This document shows, piece after piece, positions 48,891 to 57,196 of a stretch of 64,000 bases of DNA. Source of the stretch: Pseudomonas svalbardensis (GTDB lineage: Bacteria > Pseudomonadota > Gammaproteobacteria > Pseudomonadales > Pseudomonadaceae); NCBI RefSeq assembly GCF_030053115.1, contig NZ_CP125619.1, positions 6,099,001 through 6,163,000 of the forward strand. Reading direction: 5' to 3'. Every line of letters starts with the position of its first letter. Position 1 is the first letter of the stretch. Made by a program: the position numbers and the translations under genes. The notes under the pieces are model-generated. The model ran no database searches, was not told where the DNA came from, and worked only from the letters and a program-made list of their open reading frames with translations.

Positions 48891-49319
48891 ATGGGCTTGC
48901 ATTTGAAAGAAGGCGCAGACGACGATCTGGCCGAGAACCACGAAATCAACGTCACACCGTTCATCGACGTGATGCTGGTGCTGTTGATCATCTTCATGGT
49001 GGCAGCCCCGCTCGCCACCGTGGACATCAAGGTCGACCTGCCGGCCTCCAGCGCCAAACCGGCGCCACGGCCAGAGAAACCAGTGTTCCTCAGCGTCAAG
49101 GCTGACCAACGCCTGTTCCTCGGCGAAGACGAGGTGAAGGCCGAAGCACTCGGCGCCACCCTCGACGCCAGGACCAAAGGCAAAAAAGACACGACGATCT
49201 TCTTCCAGGCCGATAAAGGCGTGGATTACGGCGACCTGATGAGCGTGATGGACAACCTGCGCTCTGCCGGTTACCTGAAGGTGGGTCTGGTCGGACTCGA
49301 GACGGCAGTCAAGAAATGA
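48891..49319 (+). CDS. exbD: TonB-system protein ExbD
   Basis: A 142-residue single-pass membrane partner of ExbB. The proton-coupling aspartate lies in NVTPFIDVMLVLLIIFMVAA near residue 26, and the periplasmic domain ends YLKVGLVGLE. It starts six bases after exbB, and its stop overlaps the tonB start by four bases. Confidence 0.96.
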   Translation: MGLHLKEGADDDLAENHEINVTPFIDVMLVLLIIFMVAAPLATVDIKVDLPASSAKPAPRPEKPVFLSVKADQRLFLGEDEVKAEALGATLDARTKGKKDTTIFFQADKGVDYGDLMSVMDNLRSAGYLKVGLVGLETAVKK

Positions 49320-50065
49320 TCACGACGCGCCAAAAGCTGACGCGTTACAGCGGGAGCCTGGCCGTGGTGCTGGGCGTCCATGCGCTGGCCATTGCGCTGG
49401 CGCTGAACTGGACGTCGCACCCACCGATCGAGCTGCCGCCACAGGCGATGATGGTCGAATTGGCGCCGGTTCCGGCCCCGCCACCGCCGGCACCGCCGAA
49501 GGTCATAACGCCGCCACAGCCACCCGCCCCGGTGGAAGAACTGCCGATACCGAAGCTGGCTGAAGTGCCGAAGGCCGAGATCGCGGTGCCGAAACCGGTC
49601 AAACCCAAGCCAAAGCCTCAACCGCCCAAGCCTGTGGAGAAAAAGCCGGAACCGCCGAAAGAGAAGCCGTCCGAGGAAAAACCGAGCGACGCGCAACCGA
49701 CTCAGGCACCGACGGAGAAATCCGCTCAGCCGGCACCGGGCCCATCACCGGCGCAGCAAGCGGCCAAGGCCAGCTGGCAAGGCACCCTGCTCGCTCACCT
49801 GGCCAAGTATAAAAAGTACCCGGCCAGTGCGCAGGCGCGGAGCAAGGAAGGGATGAACCGTCTGCGCTTCGTGGTGGATGCCGAAGGTAACGTGTTGTCG
49901 TTTGAACTGGTGACCGCTTCCGGTAATGCCGATCTGGACCGGGCCACCCTGGAAATGATCCGCCGTGCCCAACCACTGCCCAAGCCACCGGCTGACATGC
50001 TGACCAACGGCGCCATCGAAATCGTTGCACCGTTTGTTTACTCGCTGGAAAAACGCCGGCGTTAA
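49316..50065 (+). CDS. tonB: TonB energy-transducing protein
   Basis: A 249-residue protein. It has an N-terminal membrane anchor (about residues 12-31), a long proline/lysine-rich periplasmic spacer (APPPPAPPKVITPPQPPAP onward), and the C-terminal TonB domain with YPASAQARSKEGMNRLRFVV and DLDRATLEMIRRAQPLPKPP. It transmits energy from ExbBD to siderophore and vitamin receptors. An ATGA overlap couples it to exbD. A REPIN and a terminator follow. Confidence 0.95.
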   Translation: MITTRQKLTRYSGSLAVVLGVHALAIALALNWTSHPPIELPPQAMMVELAPVPAPPPPAPPKVITPPQPPAPVEELPIPKLAEVPKAEIAVPKPVKPKPKPQPPKPVEKKPEPPKEKPSEEKPSDAQPTQAPTEKSAQPAPGPSPAQQAAKASWQGTLLAHLAKYKKYPASAQARSKEGMNRLRFVVDAEGNVLSFELVTASGNADLDRATLEMIRRAQPLPKPPADMLTNGAIEIVAPFVYSLEKRRR

Positions 50066-50082
50066 ACCACCGACAAACCCAT

Positions 50083-50170
50083 GTGGGAGCGAGCCTGCTC
50101 GCGAAGAGGCCATTACATTCAACATCTTCGTTGACTGTTACACCGCCTTCGCGAGCAGGCTCGCTCCCAC
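50083..50170. repeat. REPIN, 88 bp
   Basis: Same length and ends as the copies at 4249, 8962, 26693 and 31803. It lies directly after tonB, between it and the terminator at 50201. The transcript from tonB could therefore carry the full hairpin. Confidence 0.93.
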
Positions 50171-50200
50171 AGGGTCATGCAGCAGCCATAAAGGCACCCG

Positions 50201-50223
50201 AAAGGTGCCTTTTGCATATCCGC
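50201..50223 (+). terminator. Rho-independent terminator after tonB
   Basis: Stem GGCACC / GGTGCC (extended by AA/TT) with a CGAAA loop, followed by TTTT. Confidence 0.8.
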
Positions 50224-50331
50224 CAGCGGCAAACCCGCTTTACCCTGTGTCACTCAACACACTCAGTCTGATAACGTGCGTCTATCGATTGCAGCCGGTA
50301 TGCTTGGCCCGCAACTTCATGGACGCTTGCT

Positions 50332-51261
50332 ATGACTCTTACAGAATTACGCTACATCGTTACCCTCGCCCAAGAGCAGCACTTCGGCCACGCGGCCGAG
50401 CGTTGCCACGTCAGCCAGCCGACCCTGTCGGTGGGCGTGAAAAAGCTTGAAGACGAACTCGGTGTGCTGATTTTCGAGCGCAGCAAGAGTGCCGTGCGCC
50501 TGACTCCGGTCGGTGAAGGCATTGTCGCCCAGGCGCAGAAAGTTCTGGAGCAGGCCCAAGGCATCCGTGAACTGGCCCAGGCCGGCAAAAACCAGCTGAC
50601 TGCCCCGCTGAAAGTCGGCGCCATCTACACCGTCGGCCCGTACCTGTTTCCGCACCTGATTCCACAACTGCACCGGGTCGCCCCGCAGATGCCGTTGTAC
50701 ATCGAAGAAAACTTTACCCACGTGCTGCGCGACAAACTGCGCAACGGCGAGCTAGACGCGATCATCATCGCCCTGCCGTTCAACGAAGCCGACGTGCTGA
50801 CCTTGCAGCTCTACGACGAGCCGTTCTACGTCCTGATGCCGGCCCAGCACCCGTGGACCCAAAAAGAATCCATCGACGCCGCGCTGCTCAACGACAAGAG
50901 CCTGCTGCTGCTCGGCGAAGGCCACTGTTTCCGCGATCAAGTGCTGGAAGCCTGCCCGACCCTGGCCAAAGGCAACGACGGCGCCAAGCACACCACGGTC
51001 GAATCCAGTTCCCTGGAAACCATCCGCCACATGGTTGCGTCCGGCCTCGGCATCTCAATCCTGCCGCTGTCGGCGGTCGACAGCCATCACTACGCTCCCG
51101 GCGTGATCGAAGTGCGCCCACTGACGCCTCCGGTGCCGTTCCGCACCGTGGCCATCGCCTGGCGCGCGAGCTTCCCGCGGCCGAAAGCGATTGAAATCCT
51201 CGCTGACTCCATTCGCCTGTGCTCGGTGGCCAAGCCACAAGCACCGGTGGTTGCGGCCTAA
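50332..51261 (+). CDS. oxyR: Peroxide-sensing regulator OxyR
   Basis: A 309-residue LysR-family regulator. The helix-turn-helix is in MTLTELRYIVTLAQEQHFGH through CHVSQPTLSVGVKKLE. The two redox cysteines are in GEGHCFRDQVLEACP (about residues 199 and 208), the disulfide pair of OxyR. recG follows after nine bases, an arrangement known for Pseudomonas oxyR-recG operons. It controls catalase and alkyl hydroperoxide reductase genes. Confidence 0.96.
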   Translation: MTLTELRYIVTLAQEQHFGHAAERCHVSQPTLSVGVKKLEDELGVLIFERSKSAVRLTPVGEGIVAQAQKVLEQAQGIRELAQAGKNQLTAPLKVGAIYTVGPYLFPHLIPQLHRVAPQMPLYIEENFTHVLRDKLRNGELDAIIIALPFNEADVLTLQLYDEPFYVLMPAQHPWTQKESIDAALLNDKSLLLLGEGHCFRDQVLEACPTLAKGNDGAKHTTVESSSLETIRHMVASGLGISILPLSAVDSHHYAPGVIEVRPLTPPVPFRTVAIAWRASFPRPKAIEILADSIRLCSVAKPQAPVVAA

Positions 51262-51270
51262 GTCGCTGCC

Positions 51271-53346
51271 ATGACCGAGTTGTCGCAAGTGTCGGTGACG
51301 GCACTGAAGGGTGTCGGCGAAGCCATGGCCGAGAAGTTGGCCAAGGTCGGCCTGGAGAATCTCCAGGACATGCTTTTTCACCTGCCGCTGCGTTATCAGG
51401 ACCGCACCCGCGTGGTCCCGATCGGCCAATTGCGACCGGGGCAAGACGCCGTGATCGAAGGCACCGTCAGCGGCGCCGATGTGGTCATGGGCCGCCGCCG
51501 CAGCCTGGTCGTGCGCCTGCAGGACGGCACCGGCGGGCTCAGCCTGCGCTTCTACCATTTCAGCAACGCCCAGAAAGAAGGCCTCAAACGCGGCACGCGG
51601 ATTCGCTGCTACGGCGAAGCGCGTCCCGGTGCGTCGGGACTGGAAATCTACCACCCGGAATACCGCGCCATCACCGGCGACGAGCCGCCACCGGTGGATG
51701 AAACCCTGACCCCGGTTTACCCGCTCACTGAAGGCCTGACCCAACAGCGCTTGCGCCAATTGTGCATGCAAACCCTGACGATGCTCGGTCCCACCAGCCT
51801 GCCCGACTGGCTGCCGACCGAACTGGCGCGGGACTATCAACTAGCGCCGCTAGCAGATGCGATCCGCTACCTGCACCACCCGCCCGCCGATGCCGACGTC
51901 GACGAACTCGCCCTCGGTCATCACTGGGCGCAGCACCGTCTGGCCTTTGAGGAACTGCTGACGCATCAACTGTCCCAGCAGCGTCTGCGCGAGAGCATGC
52001 GCTCCCTGCGCGCGCCGGCGATGCCGAAAGCCACCCGGCTGCCGGCCCAGTATCTGGCCAACCTTGGCTTCACTCCGACCGGCGCCCAGCAACGGGTCGG
52101 CAACGAAATCGCCTACGACCTCAGTCAGCACGAGCCCATGTTGCGGTTGATTCAAGGCGACGTCGGCGCGGGTAAAACCGTGGTCGCTGCCCTCGCCGCG
52201 CTGCAGGCGCTGGAGGCCGGATATCAAGTGGCGCTGATGGCGCCCACCGAAATCCTCGCCGAGCAGCACTTCATCACCTTCAAACGCTGGCTCGAACCGC
52301 TGGGCATTGAAGTCGCGTGGCTGGCCGGCAAGCTGAAAGGCAAGAACCGCGCGGCAGCACTGGAGCAGATTGCCAACGGCACACCGATGGTGGTCGGCAC
52401 CCACGCGCTGTTCCAGGACGAAGTGCAGTTCAAAAACCTCGCGCTGGCGATCATCGACGAACAGCACCGCTTCGGCGTGCAGCAACGGCTGGCGTTGCGG
52501 CAGAAAGGTGTTGGCGGGCGGATGTGTCCGCATCAGCTGATCATGACCGCCACACCGATTCCCCGGACGCTGGCCATGAGCGCCTACGCCGACCTCGACA
52601 CCTCGATCCTCGACGAACTGCCGCCCGGCCGAACCCCGGTGAACACCGTGCTGATCACCGATACCCGGCGCGCCGAAGTCATCGAACGGGTGCGCGGCGC
52701 CTGTGCCGAAGGGCGTCAGGCCTATTGGGTGTGCACGCTGATTGAAGAGTCGGAAGAGCTGACTTGCCAGGCTGCCGAAACCACCTACGAAGACCTCACC
52801 GCCGCCCTCGGTGAGTTGAAGGTCGGGCTGATCCACGGCCGCATGAAGCCCGTCGAAAAAGCCGCGGTCATGGCCGAATTCAAGGCCGGCAACCTGCAAC
52901 TGCTGGTCGCCACCACGGTGATCGAAGTCGGCGTCGACGTGCCCAACGCCAGCCTGATGATCATCGAAAACCCCGAACGCCTCGGGCTCGCGCAATTGCA
53001 CCAGTTGCGCGGCCGTGTGGGTCGGGGCAGCGCCGCCAGTCATTGCGTGCTGCTTTACCATCCGCCGCTGTCACAGATCGGTCGTCAGCGTTTGGGCATC
53101 ATGCGCGAAACCAACGACGGGTTTGTCATCGCCGAAAAAGACCTCGAACTGCGCGGCCCCGGCGAAATGCTCGGCACGCGTCAAACCGGCCTGCTGCAAT
53201 TCAAGGTCGCCGACCTGATGCGCGACGCCGATCTGCTGCCCGCCGTGCGCGACGCCGCCCAGGCGCTGCTGGAGCGCTGGCCGGATCACGTCAGCCCGCT
53301 GCTCGACCGCTGGCTACGTCATGGGCAGCAATACGGCCAAGTGTGA
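51271..53346 (+). CDS. recG: ATP-dependent DNA helicase RecG
   Basis: A 691-residue branch-migration helicase for stalled forks and recombination intermediates. It has an N-terminal wedge (OB) domain with LPLRYQDRTRVVPIGQL, Walker A LIQGDVGAGKTVVAALAALQ, the DEQH box IIDEQHRFGVQQR, MTATPIPRTLAMSAY, and the C-terminal QLHQLRGRVGRG motif VI. Start ATG 51271 lies nine bases after oxyR, so the two are probably co-transcribed. Confidence 0.97.
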   Translation: MTELSQVSVTALKGVGEAMAEKLAKVGLENLQDMLFHLPLRYQDRTRVVPIGQLRPGQDAVIEGTVSGADVVMGRRRSLVVRLQDGTGGLSLRFYHFSNAQKEGLKRGTRIRCYGEARPGASGLEIYHPEYRAITGDEPPPVDETLTPVYPLTEGLTQQRLRQLCMQTLTMLGPTSLPDWLPTELARDYQLAPLADAIRYLHHPPADADVDELALGHHWAQHRLAFEELLTHQLSQQRLRESMRSLRAPAMPKATRLPAQYLANLGFTPTGAQQRVGNEIAYDLSQHEPMLRLIQGDVGAGKTVVAALAALQALEAGYQVALMAPTEILAEQHFITFKRWLEPLGIEVAWLAGKLKGKNRAAALEQIANGTPMVVGTHALFQDEVQFKNLALAIIDEQHRFGVQQRLALRQKGVGGRMCPHQLIMTATPIPRTLAMSAYADLDTSILDELPPGRTPVNTVLITDTRRAEVIERVRGACAEGRQAYWVCTLIEESEELTCQAAETTYEDLTAALGELKVGLIHGRMKPVEKAAVMAEFKAGNLQLLVATTVIEVGVDVPNASLMIIENPERLGLAQLHQLRGRVGRGSAASHCVLLYHPPLSQIGRQRLGIMRETNDGFVIAEKDLELRGPGEMLGTRQTGLLQFKVADLMRDADLLPAVRDAAQALLERWPDHVSPLLDRWLRHGQQYGQV

Positions 53347-53424
53347 GCACCGTCGCAGTTTCTGAACCACCGTTCTGAGCAAGCTGGTTATACTCCTGCC
53401 ATTGTTTTAAAACGGATACAGACC

Positions 53425-54825
53425 ATGACCGAAGTTGCCCTCGCACCCGCCACCCCGCACGCTCCGTCGGTTATTCGGCTGATGCTGGGCAAATTGGGTA
53501 TCGCCTACGAAGAAGTCCTCGACCATCACGGCCTGAACGCCGCACGCAAAGTGCAGGCTGTTCTGCTTGATGACGCCGTGGGCACGCTCATGGTGCTGTT
53601 CCCGCAGAGCCAATTGCTGGACCTCAATCGCCTCGCCGAACTGACCGGCCGCCGCCTCACCGCCGTGTCCACCGAACGCCTGGTAAAAATGCTCGGCAAA
53701 CACAACCTGAGCCTGCTGCCCGGCATGCCGGCGCTCACCAGTTCACCGTGCCTGTATGAAGAAAGCCTGCTGCGCGAGCCGAAGTTGCTGATCAACTCGG
53801 GCGAGCCGGGCGTGTTGCTGGAGATCACCAGCGAAGACTTCAAGACCATGCTGACCAAGGCCAGCGCCGCCAACTTCGGCGAAGCGCTGATCAGCATTCG
53901 CCCGAACCTCGACCGCCCTCACGATGACCGTGAGGAAATCACCCAGGCCGTTCAAGCGTTCACCGCGCGGCGCATCCAGCAGCGCCTGGAAGAGACCATC
54001 GAGATTCCGCCGCTGGCCGAGACCGCGCAGAAAATCATCAAACTGCGCGTCGACCCCAACGCCACCATCGACGACATCACCGGCGTCGTCGAAACCGACC
54101 CGGCCCTGGCCGCACAAGTCGTGAGCTGGGCGGCGTCGCCGTACTACGCCTCGCCGGGCAAGATTCGCTCAGTGGAAGACGCCATCGTGCGGGTGCTGGG
54201 TTTCGACCTGGTGATCAACCTTGCGCTAGGCCTGGCCCTGGGCAAAACCCTGAGCCTGCCAAAAGACCACCCGCAACACACCACGCCGTATTGGCAGCAA
54301 TCGATCTACACCGCCGCCGTCATCGAAGGTCTGACCCGCGCCATGCCCCGCGCCCAGCGCCCGGAAGCCGGCCTGACCTACCTCGCCGGCCTGCTGCACA
54401 ACTTCGGCTACTTGCTGCTGGCCCACGTCTTCCCGCCACACTTCTCGCTGATCTGCCGCCACCTGGAGGTCAACCCGCACCTGTGCCACAGCTACGTCGA
54501 GCAACACCTGCTCGGCATCAGCCGTGAACAGATCGGCTCGTGGCTGATGCGCTACTGGGACATGCCCGAAGAACTGGCCACTGCCCTGCGCTTCCAGCAC
54601 GACCCAAGCTATGACGGCGACTACGCCGAGTACCCAAACCTCGTCTGCCTGGCGGTGCGCTTGCTGCGTAGCCGTGGCATCGGCTCCGGCCCGGATGAAG
54701 ACATCCCGGACGCCTTGCTGGAACGCGTCGGCCTGACTCGCGACAAAGCTAACGACGTCGTCAGCAAAGTCCTCGAAGCAGAAGTCCTGCTGCGCGAACT
54801 GGCTTCGCAGTTCACCCAGGTATAA
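53425..54825 (+). CDS. YbaK-like/HDOD two-domain protein
   Basis: A 466-residue protein. An N-terminal YbaK/ProX-like (aminoacyl-tRNA deacylase fold) domain covers about residues 10-155 (AARKVQAVLLDDAVGTLMVL). A C-terminal HDOD domain follows (about 195-400), with IEIPPLAETAQKIIKLRVDP, VETDPALAAQVVSWAASPYY and a degenerate HD site (LAGLLHNFGYLLLAHVFPPH). HDOD proteins are linked to signalling and motility. Its position after recG matches P. aeruginosa PA5346. Confidence 0.88.
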   Translation: MTEVALAPATPHAPSVIRLMLGKLGIAYEEVLDHHGLNAARKVQAVLLDDAVGTLMVLFPQSQLLDLNRLAELTGRRLTAVSTERLVKMLGKHNLSLLPGMPALTSSPCLYEESLLREPKLLINSGEPGVLLEITSEDFKTMLTKASAANFGEALISIRPNLDRPHDDREEITQAVQAFTARRIQQRLEETIEIPPLAETAQKIIKLRVDPNATIDDITGVVETDPALAAQVVSWAASPYYASPGKIRSVEDAIVRVLGFDLVINLALGLALGKTLSLPKDHPQHTTPYWQQSIYTAAVIEGLTRAMPRAQRPEAGLTYLAGLLHNFGYLLLAHVFPPHFSLICRHLEVNPHLCHSYVEQHLLGISREQIGSWLMRYWDMPEELATALRFQHDPSYDGDYAEYPNLVCLAVRLLRSRGIGSGPDEDIPDALLERVGLTRDKANDVVSKVLEAEVLLRELASQFTQV

Positions 54826-54940
54826 AAGCATCGTCGGAACGCCGCCCGGAGCCGGCTCACTCCCACAGAGATCATCTAAATCCCTGAGCGGGCTTGCAAA
54901 TATCGCCCTATTTCCACAGATTTTGGCCTTTGAGCCAACG

Positions 54941-54969
54941 ACGACAGGAAGCAAGCGCCCTGCTATGAT
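54941..54969 (+). promoter_or_regulatory. Probable promoter of the Fic gene pair
   Basis: An extended -10, TGCTATGAT (TATGAT at 54964-54969), with ACGACA as a weak -35 at 54941-54946 and a 17-base spacer. It lies 25 bases upstream of the first gene of the pair. A degraded REP remnant (GCCGGCTCACTCCCACAG) lies further upstream, near 54850. Confidence 0.5.
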
Positions 54970-54994
54970 TTGACGGCAAATAGAGGGCTTTCCG

Positions 54995-55252
54995 ATGACC
55001 CAAAGAGCTGCTGTCAGTGTTGCAAGCCAAGTCCGTAAGCTTGCGAAAGAAAACAAGGTCACTGCTGAACGTGACGGCATGAGTCGTATGGCCGTGAGCA
55101 TTACCCGCTTGGCTGGCGATATCGTCGAGTTGGATGGCATCGAACAGTTGCTCGTCAATCTCAAGAGAAAAGGCGTTCTGAGCAAGTCTGAAATCCTGGC
55201 GCTCCAAGGGCGCTATCTTAAGGAAAGGCGTGCACAGAAACGTAGCGCATGA
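54995..55252 (+). CDS. Putative antitoxin of Fic pair
   Basis: An 85-residue, mostly helical, basic cytosolic protein that overlaps the following Fic gene by four bases (ATGA). Small genes directly before fic usually encode the inhibitory antitoxin (FicA, VbhA or YhfG type). However, I do not find a clear inhibitory S/T-xxx-E-G/N motif. The nearest match is KLAKEN, without the serine. The pairing is therefore based on gene order and size. The N-terminal part is ASQVRKLAKENKVTAERDGM and the C-terminal end is arginine/lysine rich. Confidence 0.7.
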   Translation: MTQRAAVSVASQVRKLAKENKVTAERDGMSRMAVSITRLAGDIVELDGIEQLLVNLKRKGVLSKSEILALQGRYLKERRAQKRSA

Positions 55253-56013
55253 CTTTTGATCCATTCGGCGACTTCGAAACGGCTGGATATCTTCAAAACT
55301 CGCTGCAACTGAAAGATCCCACTGAAGTAAAAGAGTCAGAGCATCTTTCGTTCGAATTGAGCATCGAAGATGCGCTTGCCTATTTGGCCAAAAAAAAGCC
55401 AATCGATTACAAAACTGTACTCAAAGTTCACGAAATCCTGTTCTCCGGCTTCTATCACTGGGCAGGAAAAGACCGGAACGAGCTTGTCCCTCACCTGGCT
55501 GTCTTCAAAGGCTCCCTCGACGATCCCCGCAGCACCGTCTTCGAGCGCCCGGACTCCATCAGAATGTCTGTCAACTATGCGCTTAAGCTAGCAGCTGACA
55601 AGAAACGCTTCAGAGACCATCCCGGCGGAGTGATGGGTCAGCTGGCTTTCGCACACCCCTTCCTGGACGGCAATGGGCGCACGATTCTATTAGTCTTCAT
55701 GGAACTCTGTTATCGAGCCGAGTTCGCCATCGACTGGTCAATGACAAGCAAAGATGACTACCTGCGGGCACTCAGCGACGAGATCCGAGAGCCTCGCGAG
55801 AGGCATCTCGATAACTACCTCAACCCGTTCGTAGTCGATATATCCAGTCGTGACGAGTGGCCAGAGACCATCGGTGGCATCAGAGGCCTGGATGGCCTGG
55901 ACAAGGAAGGCATCACATACGAGAATCTGGACAACCCGCAAATCCAGCAGATCTACAAGACCTACCGGGCCCAGCCACTGGACGCCCGCGAGCCTCCTGA
56001 GTCGGATGGCTGA
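55249..56013 (+). CDS. Fic-domain protein (putative toxin, AMP-transferase family)
   Basis: A 254-residue protein with a Fic fold. It shows the flap region LFSGFYHWAGKDRNELVP and the core motif AFAHPFLDGNGRTILLVFME at about residues 139-158. The catalytic histidine, the metal-binding aspartate and the first arginine are present. The second arginine of the usual GNGRxxR is leucine here. About 80 residues follow the core. Fic enzymes attach AMP or other phosphate groups to target proteins. The missing arginine may alter nucleotide handling. Base composition is less GC-rich than neighbouring core genes. Confidence 0.85.
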   Translation: MTFDPFGDFETAGYLQNSLQLKDPTEVKESEHLSFELSIEDALAYLAKKKPIDYKTVLKVHEILFSGFYHWAGKDRNELVPHLAVFKGSLDDPRSTVFERPDSIRMSVNYALKLAADKKRFRDHPGGVMGQLAFAHPFLDGNGRTILLVFMELCYRAEFAIDWSMTSKDDYLRALSDEIREPRERHLDNYLNPFVVDISSRDEWPETIGGIRGLDGLDKEGITYENLDNPQIQQIYKTYRAQPLDAREPPESDG

Positions 56014-56049
56014 AGAGGCTAGCTTGTCCCGGCGAGCTACCTGAAAGAC

Positions 56050-56439
56050 CTATGCCTTCGGCTTGGCCTTCTTCGGCTTCAAATACTTGGTCAACCCCTG
56101 GAACCAGATCACCAGCGCCGGGTTGCCCTTGATCTGAATCGACTTGTCCTGAATCCCCGTCATAAACGCCAGCTGCTTGTTCTTCGCCTGCATCGTGGCA
56201 AAGCCATACGCCGCATCTTTAAAGGCAATCGCAAACGCCGGCTCGGCATACACGCCGGACTTGCTGGTGATGCGCTGATCCTTCACAAAGAAATGCCGCG
56301 CCACTTTCCCGTCCAGGGTCTGTAATTGGAATACAAGCTCCTTGTCACCCAACTGTTGCTGAAACGCAGGATTAGTCCGACTGGCCTTACCCATCAACAA
56401 ACCCAGCATCCACAGAAGAAAACGAAATTTCATGCGCAC
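56050..56439 (-). CDS. SCP2-like small protein
   Basis: A 129-residue protein with a short N-terminal hydrophobic stretch (RFLLWMLGLLMGKASR), a beta-rich middle and an ending typical of SCP2 sterol-carrier-like domains (FAIAFKDAAYGFATMQAKNK, IQIKGNPALVIWFQGLTKYL). A lysine-rich tail follows. SCP2 domains bind lipids or acyl chains, but the assignment here is by pattern only. It may start at 56439 or 56433. It is convergent with the Fic gene. Confidence 0.7.
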   Translation of the reverse strand: MRMKFRFLLWMLGLLMGKASRTNPAFQQQLGDKELVFQLQTLDGKVARHFFVKDQRITSKSGVYAEPAFAIAFKDAAYGFATMQAKNKQLAFMTGIQDKSIQIKGNPALVIWFQGLTKYLKPKKAKPKA

Positions 56440-56596
56440 AGCCTCAAAAGGAAAATGAACGGCCGGCGCAGTGTAGCGGCTTCAGACGATAACGACACTA
56501 TTGGCTTGTGTTTGCAGAAGATGATGCAGTTTTTGGCGTCAATGACTGCCAAGTCACGCTTTTCAACTGACGAAACAACGCCTATTTAGCCCACGA

Positions 56597-57196
56597 TCAA
56601 CGATTGATGGGCAACTGAAAACGCATGCGCTGCCCACAGAACTCCAGATCTTCTCGAAACAGACCGAAGGCCATTTCACAGTGGCCATCCACGTAATGCT
56701 GCCAAATCGGGTCAACCAACGCCTCGCCTCCCAACCGTTCCGCCGCTGCCTCCAGCGTCATGGCGTCGTCTTTGCCCACCATCGCCTGCATCGCGTTGTA
56801 GAAACCATCGTTGGTCATCCCCGTCTGCAAATACATCAATTCGCTCAGCCGGCCATTGGTGGTGTGCAGCAGGCAGGACCACTTTTTGAGTGCCGCGTCC
56901 TCACCGTCCCCGGCTTTTTGATAGAGCGTTTCGCAGTATCCCTCCTTGAACCTCACCCAACTGCGCTGAACATCCACCAACAATTGCTTGTCGTCCGGGG
57001 ACAAGCTGGCCAGCGCTTTTTTGTATTGAGCATTCAATGCCACGTCGAGTGAATCGAAAGTCTGCTGGCTGCACATCAGCAAATCAGGCGTTTCCAAACT
57101 GTCGAGATTGCAGTTGGGCTGGCCGAAAACCGGGGCCATGGCCGCAGCCAGGACCACGCCCGCGAAAATCAAAAACAGCTTCTTGCGTTCGTTCAC
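56597..57196 (-). CDS. LprI-family (DUF1311) exported protein
   Basis: A 199-residue protein with an N-terminal signal peptide (about residues 1-25) and the DUF1311/LprI core: CSQQTFDSLDVALNAQYKKA, LVDVQRSWVRFKEGYCETLY, and paired cysteines. LprI proteins are lysozyme inhibitors in some bacteria. The C-terminal 90 residues (DDAMTLEAAAERLGGEALVD and beyond) are an extension without a recognised family. It begins with GTG and overlaps the preceding gene by four bases (GTGA), third in a coupled run. Confidence 0.82.
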   Translation of the reverse strand: MNERKKLFLIFAGVVLAAAMAPVFGQPNCNLDSLETPDLLMCSQQTFDSLDVALNAQYKKALASLSPDDKQLLVDVQRSWVRFKEGYCETLYQKAGDGEDAALKKWSCLLHTTNGRLSELMYLQTGMTNDGFYNAMQAMVGKDDAMTLEAAAERLGGEALVDPIWQHYVDGHCEMAFGLFREDLEFCGQRMRFQLPINR

